Source: Geosiphon pyriformis
Lineage: Eukaryota > Glomeromycota > Glomeromycetes > Archaeosporales > Geosiphonaceae
Assembly (NCBI GenBank): GCA_016748015.1
Contig: JAAOMT010000134.1
Span: 808,451 to 872,450, forward strand
Direction of reading: 5' to 3'
Length of the DNA stretch: 64,000 nt
Within the stretch, counting starts at the first letter, position 1. Every line of letters begins with the position of its first letter. Both the position numbers and the translations under genes were made by a program. Below are positions 25,082 to 38,980 of this stretch, piece by piece. The notes under the pieces are model-generated. The model was given only the letters and a program-made list of their open reading frames with translations, did no database searches and was not told the origin of the DNA.

Positions 25082-26608
25082 GAACTACATTTGAAAAAGG
25101 TTGAGTTGGCTACTTGGCATTTTCCAAACCGTGTTTTAAAGGACGAAAAACGGCTTTCGAAGCTATCTTATACTGCTTCCCACGTGACAAATATTGAAAG
25201 AATACAAGGGCATTTTTCAGAGTGCTGGGTTTTACGTACCATGTTTAGAAAATATGCTAACAAGTGTGCGCAAGAATAGCGGGAAGGAAAGCAAACCAAT
25301 TTTTCGCGAAGTTTCTTTGCGTTAATGAAGTCGCAGTGCCGCGAAAGTCGGACGGCTGACGCCTTGAGAGATTGCAAGGGATATGGGACACCAGAAAAAA
25401 ATTGACAAAGCAGGAATGAGTGCTCAAGGTGTTTATCAATCGAATGTGATTGTTGCGTGAAGCTACCCCTTTTTTGGGTAACTGGACTGTGCAGGGAGAT
25501 AATAAGCTGATAAATATGGTGATTGATCATCACTTGATCCGATCCGTTCAAAGAGTGCTATTAGAGACTGTTGGAACAGAAGTTCAGAACCTAGCGGTTT
25601 GAGTCCAAGGAGATTATCGACGTCGCATCACATTCTGGATTGAATGAGATTCTCGGATCCAAAGAAACTTCCTGCACCTTTTAGCGACGCTTTGAACTTT
25701 GAGCAAACTTATTGAATGGATTTATCATTCCACTTGTGACTTAATGAAGAATAGGGCCATCGAAAATTTATCTTGAATCTCTATAATCGGCAGACAGTTT
25801 TTACAAATAAAATTGGAATATGGAACGAACAGCCAGGAGAAAGGCTTTCTTTAAGTAAGAAGCTGCCTACCTCTAAAGTCGAGCGCAAAAGTATTTTTGA
25901 TCGATGTTTTTTCGTTTCAAGAGGCATACATCAATGTAATAATAGAGAGAGAAGGAAATTTTAGCAGCTCTTAAAATATCCAATATCCTCCAAAAGCTTT
26001 TTGTTCGAACTTGGCAGCAAGGAAATTAATTTCCCATAATTCTCTAGATATACACATTACACTACATACTGCTTGCCAATCAGAGAAGGGGATAACTTCT
26101 TTATCCCTACTTTGTCAAATTCATGGTTTCACAAGATTCATCAATCTGATGAGATTCATGAGCTCCGCATGTAGTGTATATTGACCAGAATGTCTTAGTA
26201 CCCAGTATTTGTGACAATTGTTAAACACTTACAAAAAGGTCGGTGATTCTCACATTTGTCAGAAAAAATGTCAAGGAAAAAGCTCTTTTGGTAATTCAGA
26301 TAACTTACAAAGCAATGTATGAAAATTTTTATAAATTAGAGATTTCAATTTTTGGCTTATAAAGAAAGCTATAAAATATATGCGAGGACAAATGTAGATT
26401 TGGTTTTTGGTTCAAAAAATCCTTTTTCATATACCATTTCTCGTAGAAAATAGAAGGTTATTCAAAAATCATTTCAATTTCCAAATCCAAAACTAAATAT
26501 TTTATGAATTCTAAAGTAAAGTTTGAGCAATTATTATTTTATAAAACTTAGATTATAAATATAAATATAAATATTTCTTTGTTTTATATAATAAATAAAA
26601 TTTTATTG

Positions 26609-26641
<33 letters not shown>

Positions 26642-27313
26642 CTTAAAATATTATTTTAAATAAAATTAAAATAATATAAAATTTAATTAATTTTAAATAT
26701 TTTATATTACCACGTAAATCAAATAAATAAATAAAACATATTTTTGTGGTTTTTTTAAAATTATGTAATTTATAGATTTTATAATATGATTAATTAATGA
26801 AATATAATAATGGTTTTTATTTTTTTAATATTTAAAAAATAAATGCCAATTTTGGATCGAATCTCTAAGTTTAGATATATACAAAAATCATCTAAAGTCG
26901 AAATGTAAAATAATTTTACCAAATTTGGCCTCCTATTCAATCAATCATCCCACCTCAATCATCCCACCTGTTCAAAAATCCTCCTAACTGTGTAACTGCA
27001 TAACAAAACGCCTGACGCCAATCATCAACAAACAACTAGTCTCTAAGCCACAAGCGCATTTTATCGTAAAAAAAATGATATAAATGATTGATATTTTATT
27101 TTTTGATTGAAAATTTTGATTACCATGTTTCGGCAACTTTCGACTTTCGGCAGTAACAATTTATACACTCCTTATAATTTCAAATATTTATATAACATTA
27201 GAAGTTGCTGAACTTATTTTAAACCGTTTCATTACTTTTTTAAAGTTTTATCGTTTTGATTCAATAGATTAATAATCAAATACTCTTGTTAACCGAACTA
27301 AATAGTGCTAAAG
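25082..27313. other. Intergenic region, no recognised gene
   Basis: Open frames of 60-127 codons occur (for example 25168-25551 minus, 25773-25964 plus) but have no family similarity I recognise and overlap each other on both strands. From about 26500 the DNA becomes very AT-rich with a (TAA)n run at about 26611-26642. A short direct repeat 'tcaatcatcccacct' occurs twice at about 26940-26970. The last 250 bp must include the ERO1 promoter. Confidence 0.5.
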
Positions 27314-29744
27314 ATGCCCAGCATCCATTTTCCACTGCTTCGTAAATTCAGTGTACTCGTATTATTACTCTTTTTGGTTCCACCGCTCTTTGGTACCTCT
27401 TCCTCAAACCAGTTTGACCTGTCACGAATGTCTGAAAAAACGCCCGTGAAAAGTGTTGATCCAAATTATTGTGCGGTAAATTCATTTCATATGATTTTGG
27501 AGTCATCAATTTATCACCTTTTGCTCTTAACCTTCCCCCTGTTGAGTATCAGAGTGTACCAAAAACAATTCGCTCGAAACTCGTTAATAACATTCTCAAT
27601 ATCTACTTAGCCTTCTGGACAGATAAGTGATGCTTGTTGTGACTACGAGACAGTCGAGCAGATAAATAAAAACATTTATCCACGCTTGCATGAGCTAATA
27701 AAGACAGACTTTTTTAAATATTACAAGGTATGCACTTTGAATGTATTGGTTTTTTATTAAGCTTCTCAATTAAGCTTGGGTCGTTATTTATTCTCTAGCT
27801 CAATCTTTACAAAGAATGCCCTTTTTGGCAGGAAAATGGTCAATGCATAAATCGTGCATGCTCAGTAGAAACAACAGATAATGTTTGTGATCAATCACAT
27901 CGTTGGCAAATTTTCTTGCGTGAACTTAAACCATTTATTTAAAATACAGACCGATGTACCTGATTTATTCAAAACTGATTTGGGTGCTTTACAAACTTCT
28001 TCATTCGGCACGGTAATTTTTTTTGTACTTTTAAGTTACTTTACACAACCCTCTTGTTTGATATTGAGCTTATTTCATAGCTTTTCCAGCCATTTAAAAG
28101 TTGTGAGTTCACAGATCAAGATTTTTGCGTTGTCGAGAATGAAGCTGATGTTGGTTAGTATATAATATCTTTGAAATAATAATATATGTGTTTCGAATAT
28201 TTTAAAAACAAATTTTATTCGTTTTTAGACGGCGTCTTTGTTAATCTCCAAGATAATCCTGAACGCTTCACGGGTTACGCAGGTACGTCAGCCGGTCGCG
28301 TATGGAAATCTATCTATGAAGAAAATTGCTTCAATCTAGTCCACAAAATGGATCCTTCTCGAAATAAAATTCTTACTCCTGTATCAATGAGTAAGAATGC
28401 CTTATCTGGGTTATTGTCAAATTCTTTCGAAAAGAGTGAGCCCGTTGAAAACGACGATTTTTGTTTTGAGAAGCGCGTCTATTATCGCTTAATCTCAGGT
28501 GAATCACGGAATTGCATCTTATTCGAATATAAAAAAATATGGTTATCTAGTAGCCAGTAATTAATCCCAATTCTATATCTTGAAATATTTTTATAGGGCT
28601 TCACTCCTCCATATCCATTCATATTTGTGATGAGTATCTAAACCAAACAACTGGCGAATGGGTGGGCATACAATTCAAAATGATTATCATTTTATAATAA
28701 TTCAATATTAAATTATAATTTTGTATTATGGAAGGGACCAAATCTTGACTGTTTTATCTCCCGTGTCGGTTCTCATCCAGAACGGATTCAAAACGTTTAT
28801 TTTAATTTTGTCGTCCTATTACGTGCCATTTCAAAAATTTCCGAATATCTTAAGAATTACGCGTTCTGTACCGGTGGTGAAAAAGCCGAAGATTTGAAAG
28901 TGAAAAACATGCTCAACGAGCTCATAAATACCGCAACCTCATGCCCTGGAACTTTTGATGAGAAATTAATGTTTACTTCCAAAGAATCGCCGGTAGCTGT
29001 AACATTATTATTATTATTTGGATATTTGGATACCTACTTAACATCTTGTACTCATGAAAATATTAGCTTTTGAAAGAAGAATTCAAAGCCCGGTTCAGAA
29101 ATGTATCACGTATAATGGATTGTGTTGGCTGCGATAAATGCCGTTTATGGGGGAAATTGCAGATTTCTGGAATTGGTACTGCTTTGAAGATTTTATTTTC
29201 TTATGATGATGAATATTTCAAGTAAGGTTTACTTTCGCAGTTATTAAACGAATTTGCAATCTGTTTTCAAATTTATTTTATAAATCTCAACGGTATTTAA
29301 ATTTCAAGTCCAAAAGTAACACCGAATTTGTTGACGCGGACAGAGATCGTTGCGCTTTTTAATACATTTTATCGTTTCTCTGAAAGTGTTAAGGCGATTG
29401 AACGTTTCAGAGAATTGTATCGTGAAAGAGTCCTTAGTCTTCAATCATTACCCACCGTGGTTCAGAATAATGAAGCCCCAAAAAAGGTATGAAAATGAAA
29501 TTCAATAAAATAGGAAACAGAAAAATCTCTTAATTTATATTTTTTCCATTGATAGAAAACCAACAGTACAAATTCTACCTCACAACAGCCAAATAATATG
29601 GCAGAAAATCGATTTTTCCGATCTATTCTTTCATTTAAAGATACATTAATACCATGCGCCAAAAATCTATCGATTTTTATAATGCAGCAACTCGAATATT
29701 GGCATATACCGATACCATATGGATTGAAGGTTGCTGGGGCATAA
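27314..29744 (+). CDS. ERO1: ER oxidoreductin ERO1
   Basis: FAD-dependent thiol oxidase of the ER lumen that re-oxidises protein disulfide isomerase. ATG 27314 begins a signal peptide ([11 protein letters not shown], then a Leu/Val-rich core ending PPLFG). Spliced segments: '[19 protein letters not shown]', '[18 protein letters not shown]', '[17 protein letters not shown]', '[15 protein letters not shown]' (FAD-binding Trp), '[16 protein letters not shown]', '[20 protein letters not shown]' and the active-site '[19 protein letters not shown]' (CxxCxxC). It ends '[11 protein letters not shown]' with TAA at 29742-29744. About eight introns. The exon carrying the shuttle cysteines was not resolved confidently at its right edge (about 27880-27950). 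No C-terminal membrane anchor is seen. Confidence 0.92.
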
Positions 29745-29819
29745 CTAGTTCTAGACATTTATTTTACAAATATTTATTTGAACAATTTTGGGATAATGAT
29801 CTCCTTCATTCAGATTGGG

Positions 29820-31570
29820 TTATTCCTCATCACTAGCTAGAGCCTTAATTTTTTTCTTTCCTTTACGTACTACGCGAAATTCTTCCTCCTCACTCAAATC
29901 GTTATCAGCGCTTTTAAATGATTTTATGTGATCATCATTGTAGTCTTCCTCTTTTGGCGTGGGGTCATCCTCCTCGATCACTTCGTCGTGATCATCGTCG
30001 AGGACCTCCCCAGGGTCTTCATCATCTTCGAGTTCATAATCTTCCTCAGTATCACTTTCAGACTTGTATTTTCCCTTTTTCTTGTTTATTGATTTTGCAT
30101 TCCGACGTCGTTTTTCACGACGTAATTCCATCTCCTCCACTTCTTCATCATTTGCAACGAAACCTGTGTCATCTTCATATGAATCATTGCGCTGCCCACG
30201 TCTTGAGGCCCTCAAATCTTCATCTGACCCCATATCTCTTTTATATCTATATCCCCCGCCAGACCTATTTGATTGAGCATAATCACGACGATTCGAAGTG
30301 CCAAATCGACGTTTAACTCTTGTTGCTTTTTCTAACTGCACAAAATCTTTAGTTAAATTGCCAATCGAATGAAACTTGAATACTACTGCATTTTTACTAA
30401 CCTTCTCCATTTCTCTCTTTAATAATTCGGGATCTTGATCTGTTTCGACCAATTTTGTTCGAACTTGCTTTATATGTCTGGACGCTATTGATTCTCTTAC
30501 TTTTCGATGAGTTTTCCCTGTTGTGCTAAATGGCCTGAAGGACATCTTGTCTGTCAGTTTTGACTGAATTTCCATTGAAGAATCTTCTTTAGTAATGTCA
30601 TGGTTACACATTAAATATTCGTGTCCATCGGCCACACTAGTAAAAGTGATATCGAATATTTCTTCCCCCAATAACAGAGAGACAGAGCCATCTGACCATC
30701 TGACGAAACAGCTATTCGACTGCTTCTTCTAAAAATAAAGAAAAATATCATCGACTGATTTTAATAAATAACGATTCAAGTATAAATGATAATTAATAGC
30801 TGACCAATTCACCCGTCTTCTCATCTCTAACATATCGCCATCTCATGGTGTTCTCCGCGGAAACAACCTCACCACCAATTTCACTAATATCTTCCTTCTC
30901 GTCATAGGTATTTGGATCGAATCTTTTGGGATTCACACAAAGAAAATTTGGTAACTTAGCAAGATAAATCTGAAATGTATAGGGCAGCATAATATTAATT
31001 ATAAGGCAGACTTGTTACGATCCGAAATACTAATTTCCCTGAGTATTATTTCAAATCCCTTACCTTACCATCATACCCATGGGGAGGACGATAAAAAGGA
31101 ACCATGAATGGTTCAGGCTCCGGTTCAGGTTCAAGATCATCCATAGGCGTTAATGTTTCATATTCCTTAAATTCGTCGCCTGGATGCAAGGGCGAGGAGG
31201 GATAAGGTTCTTGGGATCTAAATTGAGATTTCGCAAGTTTTTTAAAGTCCTGGAAAATACCTTTGGCTTGGAGAAACCTTTCACTGTTAAATAAGGGCCT
31301 ACCTCTCACTCTCCTCTCCTGGTACTCCATGATCATTTTCAACTGGGGAATCAACATCAGAGCCAAATAGGTCATCGAATTGGGAGGTTCTAGGTGTCCT
31401 TGAAACTGAATTTTGCTGGAATTTGGTGAAAATGAGGTAGAGTAACAGATTCGGTTTACACTCGTCAGTGATCTACCTACCTTATCTTCTTCAGTTGGTG
31501 TCTCATTTTCAGAACCAGAAAAATTGTCCATGGTATTAGAGCCAATCTGGTCATCATCAGAGCCATCCAT
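29820..31570 (-). CDS. LEO1: PAF1-complex subunit LEO1
   Basis: Subunit of the RNA polymerase II-associated PAF1 elongation complex. ATG 31570 gives an acidic N-terminus ('MDGSDDDQIGSNTMDNFSGS'), then 'SQFDDLFGSDVDSP', a Pro/Glu-rich linker, 'YLAKLPNFLCVNPKRFDPNTY', 'SAENTMRWRYVRDEKTGE', 'FVRWSDGSVSLLLGEEIFDI', 'DKMSFRPFSTTGKTHRKVRES' and a long, strongly charged C-terminal tail with Asp/Glu runs ending 'ALASDEE'. The LEO1 core motifs (LPNFL, NTIRWR-like, VRWSDGS, SFRP) are all present in order. About four introns; one donor (GTGAGA in the 'PGEES' codons) was chosen by frame continuity. Its 3' end is only 75 bp from that of ERO1. Confidence 0.92.
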
Positions 31571-33499
31571 GGCGCGAAATAAAAATGTAAGGAGCAAAAA
31601 TGGATTGTTGTTAAAAAAGCCCTATCCCATTATAACCTGGCTGAATAAATTCTAGCCACTAACAAATTCTCTTAATCACGATTAGTCTATTAGTAAAAAA
31701 ATAATTTCAACCAAAATATATTTTTAAAATAATTTAACCACTAAACATTATTAAAATAAAAAATTTCGAAATTTATTTATATTGAAACAAAAAATTTTTA
31801 ATATTACTAAACATGCTTCTAATCAAAATATTGTTATATATGCTAGTTGATTTTTATTGATATTGTTGTCAAATAATTAATTTTAAACTTAAAAATTTAT
31901 TTAAATGTAAAATTGTAATAAAATACAATTGCAAATATAAAAGCTAACGCTATTAAATTCTCTTAATTGTTTTATAACTACCAAAATTTTTTCAAGATAA
32001 CAAGAATTTTGAAAAGTACAATATATAATTCCATTAAATTATAAAAAAGAGTTAATTAACCAAAAAAATCACAATTAATATGGTTAAATTAAAAATAAAA
32101 TAAAATATTAATTTTATATTTAATTATTTTACTAAAAATATAAAAAAATTAATTTATTTTAGTAAATAAGTACAAACAATTTTTTTAATTTATAAATTAA
32201 ATTTTTATGTAAACCAAATTTAAATTTCATTATTGGAATCAAAATATTATAATTTTTAATAAATTATATATTTTTATTTATTATATAAAATAAAAAACAT
32301 AGGCTAAACAAACAGTAATGGGTTATTATTTAAGTTTTATTAAGAGCAGATAAAACAAATAAAACAGTCACCAGTTTATATAATATGTTGTCAATTGCAA
32401 AAAAAAATTATAATAATACAAATATTAAATATAATAAGATAAAGTTTTTAGATTATATATTTGTCTATATTGGTAATTATAAAACATTTGGCAATTGGTA
32501 ATTAATGTATTTTATAATAATTTCTGAAATTCTGAAATTTGAAAACTTAATACTTTTGTATACAAATATATACATAAAATTTTGAAAATTGCTAAAATAA
32601 TAAAAATTAAAGATAAAAGATTTTACAAAAATTTATTGTAAATAAATTTGGTATTTCTTAGCAAAGATAAAAGTAAAATTTAAAAATTCTTGTTTTTTTT
32701 ATTGCTTAACAAAGTAATTATTGATAAAAAGTTTGTGTATATTATTTTGTAAAATATGTTAATAAGTTAAACTTGAAAATAATAAAAAGCCATAATATTG
32801 AATTAAGTTATTTAAAATTTATAAAATTAAAAAAACCAGTATATATATTATTAAATTTATAAAAATAAAATAATAGTTGTTAATTTTATTTTTAACAAAT
32901 TAATATATGTTGGTTTTAAATTTATTTTAATAAATATAGATTGGTTTTTAAATTATAATAAAACAAGTGGTTGGTCACGTTGGTTGGACTATACCGTCAG
33001 CAAAAAAATAAATAAATAAAACGAAATATTTTTTCAAAATTTTGTAATATAATATTAAACAATTAAAATAATAAATCAATGAATAATAATGTTATTATTG
33101 AATTTAAATTTTACTGATTAAAAATTTAATAAAAATTTCAAATGCTTTAAAACAAAAAAATTAAATTTAGTTTTATTATATTAATCAAGTAAAATGGTTT
33201 TACTTAAAAAATTTTTTTAATAAAACAAGAATTTTTAAGGAAACCAATATGCAATAATAATTAATATTACTCAATCAAAATTTAAAATTATTTTTACAAA
33301 TGGCAATATTATTATCAAACTTTAAAACAAATTTTGAAATATCAAACAGTTATCAATTGAAAACATTACAACTTTTAAATATGGTCTCCATTTAAAAACA
33401 TCCATTGACGTAGCCTTTGAATTGAATAAATTTGGCAAACAAAAAGAAGCGTGGCAAAACAGCGACCCTGACATTCCAAGGGAATTTTTATAATCAAAC
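31571..33499. other. AT-rich intergenic desert between LEO1 and RIC1
   Basis: About 1.9 kb at very high A+T after the first 100 bp. Short A-rich and T-rich runs are visible. There is no recognisable coding, RNA or transposon structure. The right 100 bp (33400-33499) are the presumed 3' flank of RIC1. Confidence 0.55.
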
Positions 33500-36400
33500 C
33501 TAATGATGATCGACCTCGGTGTTATTTAGGGAGTTAGCAAATAATTTGATGCTGGCTAGAGCATCTTCTAATGTTTTCCCAGACCCTATAACGATCATAA
33601 TGTATTCATATTAAGTACCATTTTGGGATGGTTGTAAAATATTGACAACTAAAAAATCACCAACCGTCTATTGAGTTCAGGAATCTTACAAGCTCTGTAC
33701 AAAGCTAGATCAAAAGAATTAGTAGAAATCGTAAAAATTCAAGTTCAAGCGAAGAAAAGTTGGAACTTTTATTACTTCATAATCCTCTGCTTCCATCGCT
33801 TTTAACAAGAGTCGTATAGTATCCTGTAAATGGGAAAGGATTTTTAAATCTCAATATACATTTTCCATTATCCGCGTTAATTTAACATGCTATTTTTACC
33901 TCGCTGCTATGTGCTGTGGGTTCAAGTGTATGCAAAACCAAAAGATAAGAGGTCGCAGTCTTCAGAAAGCCGGTAGTCATACATCTCTGGTTTTTACCAA
34001 AATGGAAATGAATATGAGTTTCATTTTCTTTGCATAAAATTATGTTTCGAAACTTTTTATCATCCTATGTACCTCAAATAAATCTTTGGGGCTCCCCACA
34101 ATAGAAAAAAGGTAATCCCATAAAGCAACTTCTGTTTTACGGGCACATCCAACAATCACATCTAACGCGTGAGGGAAATCATCGAGGAATCTCACAACAC
34201 GTGGTAAAACGGCTCCTGTGGGTTATTGACAAATTAATTTTGGGTATTGGTTGAAAATTACATATTTCCCCAAAATGCACCTTTAGCTTTTCCGATAGAA
34301 TGCTCGGCCTCATCTTCCAAAACTTGATGCAATAACACCTCAAGAGCGTGTCCAAAATAAACCAGTCTCTGATAGCTAGTTGCGAAAGCGACCGCTTCGT
34401 CTTCCATCCTGAATTTTCATGAAAGAATAAATGATTAAAATGGCTATCAGAATGGCATACTAAAGCCTAATTTAGAAATACTTACTCTCGTGTCAACATG
34501 TAACGTATAATATATTGGAGAAAAAGGTGCGTCTAATTAAAAAGATATTAGTTGAGAATAATTTGAAAAATAAGTCTTAAGTTATAATTTCTTACATTAG
34601 TCGCCAATTTAAAAACAGCAAATTCTAAAGATTGGCGAATCGAAGTTTGCTGTTCGACACCCACAATAATTCCTTTCTCGAGAAGAACAGCTGCAAATCA
34701 AAAAAAAATTAGCAGCTTGATACTAGTTTGGGAATTTTCAAATCCTTCCGCGCAAGACCGAAACTTTAAAAGTCAACTAACACAGAGGGTAAAATTCTAA
34801 TAGTATATGCAAACCCTCCTTATTTGCCGAGAGTAATACGTCATTTTGCCAATCTTTTGCCTTCTCTTCTTGAGACCAGATGTTCATCCATATCTTTTAA
34901 CGAAATGAAAATATTGTTGTAAAGCGTTATAAGTTTGATCGAGTATTTGATTACTTTCTTACCTTTACTCCTTTGCCATCACATGCCCATAAGGAATTTT
35001 TCAAACTTCCTACTCCACGATTCGCCATCCAATAAAATTCAATTTTATCGGCAAGTACATGCAAGTCGTATTGGACTTCTCCGGCATCACTCTGAGCGTT
35101 CAAATCATTAATTTTGGATATTTATGTTTGGTAAAAATTTCCTACTTCCAAAAAGATATTTAATTACCTTTTGTGGGTGTAATAATACAAGTTTTCCATC
35201 GATCAAAAAAATAATTGAGGCAGTTTGCATATTATCTGGTGTAAATGATTCTGTAAAAAGTTATGTTGAGAATTGTAAATATCAAGATCTCGCGGTTTTA
35301 TAGTTCATATGCAAAGAAATCTGTTAAATATTTAATTCTATTTTAGTAACTCAAAACCATACGTAACTGTGGAATTTAGGCTGAAACCAAGATATCGATC
35401 TTACTCTAGCAGGGGCATGTATGACACCCACAAACGAAATTTGCTGGCAAAGGGTAAGCCCCAGAAATTGAATCGCGCTACCGGATTGTGACGTCACGAG
35501 ATAATGATAAATCATATTGTCACCACAGTATGCTAGCAAAGCGTTGTCGAGTAAGCTTAAGTATAATATGCTGCTTGGCACTTGAACATAGTGGATTAGG
35601 TAGATATTATCGAGGTTGGTTTCGCGAGAATACATTCTAATCTATTTGAGGATACTAAAAATCTTAGTCTGGTTCCGTGAAAGAGTAAAAATTTTTGATT
35701 TCACCTCGTTAGTGTGTGTCCTCAAATTTTCACATGCAGCAACCAAAATATGCTTAAGCCATAGAAGCCCACCACGTACAACAAATTCTTGCTCCTAACG
35801 TAAGAAAATATTCATTCAATCAGACTATACACATGGAATGGAAAAATGGATGCTTTCATACCTGTTGTTGGTTGCCAAAAAGTTTCCATCGATCTGAAGA
35901 TACATTATAATGGGCAAGTCCTCGACGACCTGCTATTGCTATATACCTACCGTCTCCACTTATAGAAGCATACTATTGAAGAAAACGCCATCACCCAAAA
36001 GTTTGGTCCTCAATTTCTTTCATATAGACACCATATTTATTTTTTTAGTTTTTTTTGGACCAAAAATTTAGATGATTACAAATACCTTAATGGGCCAGTT
36101 ATCTGTAATATACATATTGGGAATCTGAAGTGTTTAGAAATTTAATTAGTCAATAATTATGCTGAATATTAAGCGAATATTCTAAAAGATTTACAGGAAT
36201 ATGCTGCCAGACAATCGCATCAGGATTTATTGCACTTAAATCCTCCTGGTCACCACCCCGATATAACAGAAGACGATCATCCATTTGCAGAAATCCGCGT
36301 TTGGCATTATCCTATATAATGAAGAAAATCAAATTTAAACGCTGATTGATAGTGACTTAACACATTTTCGAGCACTTACAGGACTATGGAACCCTGTAAC

Positions 36401-38848
36401 GGCAGATCTCACAAATGGTAAGCTGTACAATTGGTTTTCTGGTTTTGATGGAATGTAAACTCATCCAATTCATAAAAGAAAGTTCTCAAAATATATATTA
36501 CACCGCAATTACCATTTTTCGCGCGGGCAGTATGTAAAATATACAGTTCGTAATCACCAATACTCCAAAACTAAAAAAGAAGTGAGTAATAGAGAAATTT
36601 GATCAACACATATAAATTTAGTCCTTGATACATTAGAACATCGACCTCTTACCAAGTTATCGATCCCGAGCAAAAATAAGTCTTGAAAATTATCATGCCT
36701 ACCTCGTTTCGAAACCAAAACATTAATTGAGTGAATGAAACAAGATTTAAAATAACCTATATAATAAAAAAGAGAAGACATACAATGATTGGGGCCCATC
36801 CTCGTTTAATGTAGTCATGAGAAGTCTTCCGTAAACGCTCCAAACGGCCAAACCCTCATCTCGCCAACCAATAGCAACAGCATAACCGTCTGATGTCCAA
36901 GCTATAGAAGTTACAGGACCTGTCGAAATGGGTTTTTTCAATTAAAGACAAAAAGCTTAAGAACCATGCGCAAGTGTTTTATATAATTTTGAAGGATATC
37001 AGATGAAGTTTCCAAGTGATCTGAAACACAGAGTTTGTGAGATAGATGAATGCTGCCGTTGTAATTTTTTGCGAAATATATATGGACTATTCCACTATAA
37101 GAATGAAAAATCGAAATGAGAATCTCAAAATCAATTTAATAAAAATTTTGCTATCCAACCTACCATTCAGTACCCACTGCCAACAAGGAAAACTTCGCAT
37201 TGATAGCAATGCAAGTGGCTCTCAAAGACGAAGGAAGCTCTTGTTGATTTCCACCATGAAAAGAAAATCCAGCCCAATAAATAGGTAAACTTTTCGAGCC
37301 CGCTGGCTTATTTTTCATTTACTAAATAATATGAGTGTACATCCAAGAAATGTTGGCGACTTTCCAAAATTTTTAAAAACTTACAGAAAGGGGTTGCTCA
37401 TTAAACTGTACGGCGTATGCACGTCCATCGGAGGTTATCCAACCAAAAAGGCTTATCTTTCGATCATATACAATGCAAGTAATTTCAGCTGCAATCCAAA
37501 GATAAATTTTGTTTTCTTAGATAAAAATTTATGCTAATTCACTTTAGGACCTCTTTGACAAGAATTTTATCCCCATGATGAACTAGAGGAGTCCTGTACA
37601 TGCTTCATAAATATGGTTTCCAAGCCCATTACTCAATGGGACAGCATAGAATTTGGGATGGACTTTACAACGCTATTGCTCAAATAAACTGGTTTGCGAT
37701 AAAATTCCAACCCACCAGGAAAAAGTTCATCATCGAACCCTCACACACCTTTCTTGGATTGCAAAAATTCAAGCCTAGCCAAAATGTTGGTCTTTGTTGC
37801 ACCAGGTTCAGCTTGCCAGGGAATGGATTGTATTGCTGGAGGATTTTTTGTGGAAACAACTAAATACTCCTCGGTCCCAATTCCCCTTTAGACCCAATAA
37901 CCAAGTTAAATAGGATTTGGATTGGATGAAGAGTCAGTTTCTTCAGTTGATTATCATTACTTACGTTTCCATGCCAGCATCGATCCTAATAGTCATTCTG
38001 AATTTCAACAAAAATGTTTTAACTCCATTTCCTTCACCTGGACCGGTGATATAGTGATGAGATATTTGGCCAAATTGATATTTGTAACTCTTATCTTCAA
38101 ATGGTAACACGGTGTAAGTGAAGAGGCAGCTTTTGGTTGTCTAAGAACGATTCAAATTCGAATTCGTTGGTTTAAAAATCATATTTCCAAAACTAAACCG
38201 ATTTGAATGATAGACTTGAACCTGAACAACGATAAGAGTGCCATCAGGCTTCCAAAAAACATCCTTATTCTCGCCATATTCTTCTATTGACTTTTTCGTT
38301 CGAAACACTTGGGATATCAAGGATGTTGGCTGGTAAAAAATAGGAAAAAATCAATATATATATATATATATATATCGGGCGAACTCAAGTTAAAAAAGTG
38401 AAATTTGACATTTCTGGCTTAATGACAGGAATAATCTTTTTAGCTTAAAGATAAAATCTACTATAATTCACTTTCTTTTGATCATCTATCTGTATTAAAT
38501 AATAAAAATGATAATTTCTATAAAAGTAAAAGTACATTCATATAAAATAAACCATTCATGCACTCCCTAAACAAAGGGTATCTCGCCTCTCTCAATCCAA
38601 AGTCAAATATGAAAATTTTTGGCTTGAGCTCAAGTTCACAAAGTGGAAAATATTTATTTAATTACCCGAAGTCCCCATAATTGTACAGACCGGATCGACA
38701 ACGTCACAAATAAGTTTCCTGCTTTGTTACGTTTCAACCCCAATATGGTCTGCTGTGAAGAAGAATTCTGAATTTCTCCCGAGTCATCTGTTGTCTGGCT
38801 GAAAAGAGGGACTTCCAAAGTCTTTGCAATGCCACTGGCCCAATACAT
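33500..38848 (-). CDS. RIC1: RIC1, subunit of the Rab6/Ypt6 GEF complex
   Basis: Partner of Rgp1 in the Golgi guanine-nucleotide exchange factor for Ypt6/Rab6. ATG 38846-38848 opens 'MYWASGIAKTLEVP', the typical RIC1 N-terminus. Spliced WD40/beta-propeller segments follow: 'YGENKDVFWKPDGTLIVVQ', 'YKYQFGQISHHYITGPGEG', 'WITSDGRAYAVQFNEQPLS', 'GPVTSIAWTSDGYAVAIGW', 'FWSIGDYELYILHTARAK', 'YASISGDGRYIAIAGRRGL', 'YVQVPSSILYLSLLDNALL', 'GVIHAPARVRSISWF'. The C-terminal RIC1 domain follows ('GVGSLKNSLWACDGKGVKIW', 'FGHALEVLLHQVLEDEAEH', 'LLKAMEAEDYEVCKELVRFL'), ending 'NSLNNTEVDHH' with TAG at 33500-33502. Many short introns, one with a (TA)n run near 38356-38376. Exon order is consistent throughout. 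Confidence 0.9.
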
Positions 38849-38980
38849 AGGTTAATATTTGTTTGAAAATCAAGCGAACTTTAATTTATAAATTCCTTTA
38901 CTCGATTTAGGATCCTTATAATTCCAAGACTTTTGAGAGCAATATTAAGATTATCATGCATGTATAACTGTCACATGGTA

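Noticed and set aside
25168-25551. 127-codon minus-strand frame
   Set aside because: It has overlapping frames on both strands, no recognisable motif and no conserved neighbours; likely chance.
29918-30316. His/Leu/Pro-rich plus-strand frame
   Set aside because: It is the antisense shadow of the acidic LEO1 C-terminus.
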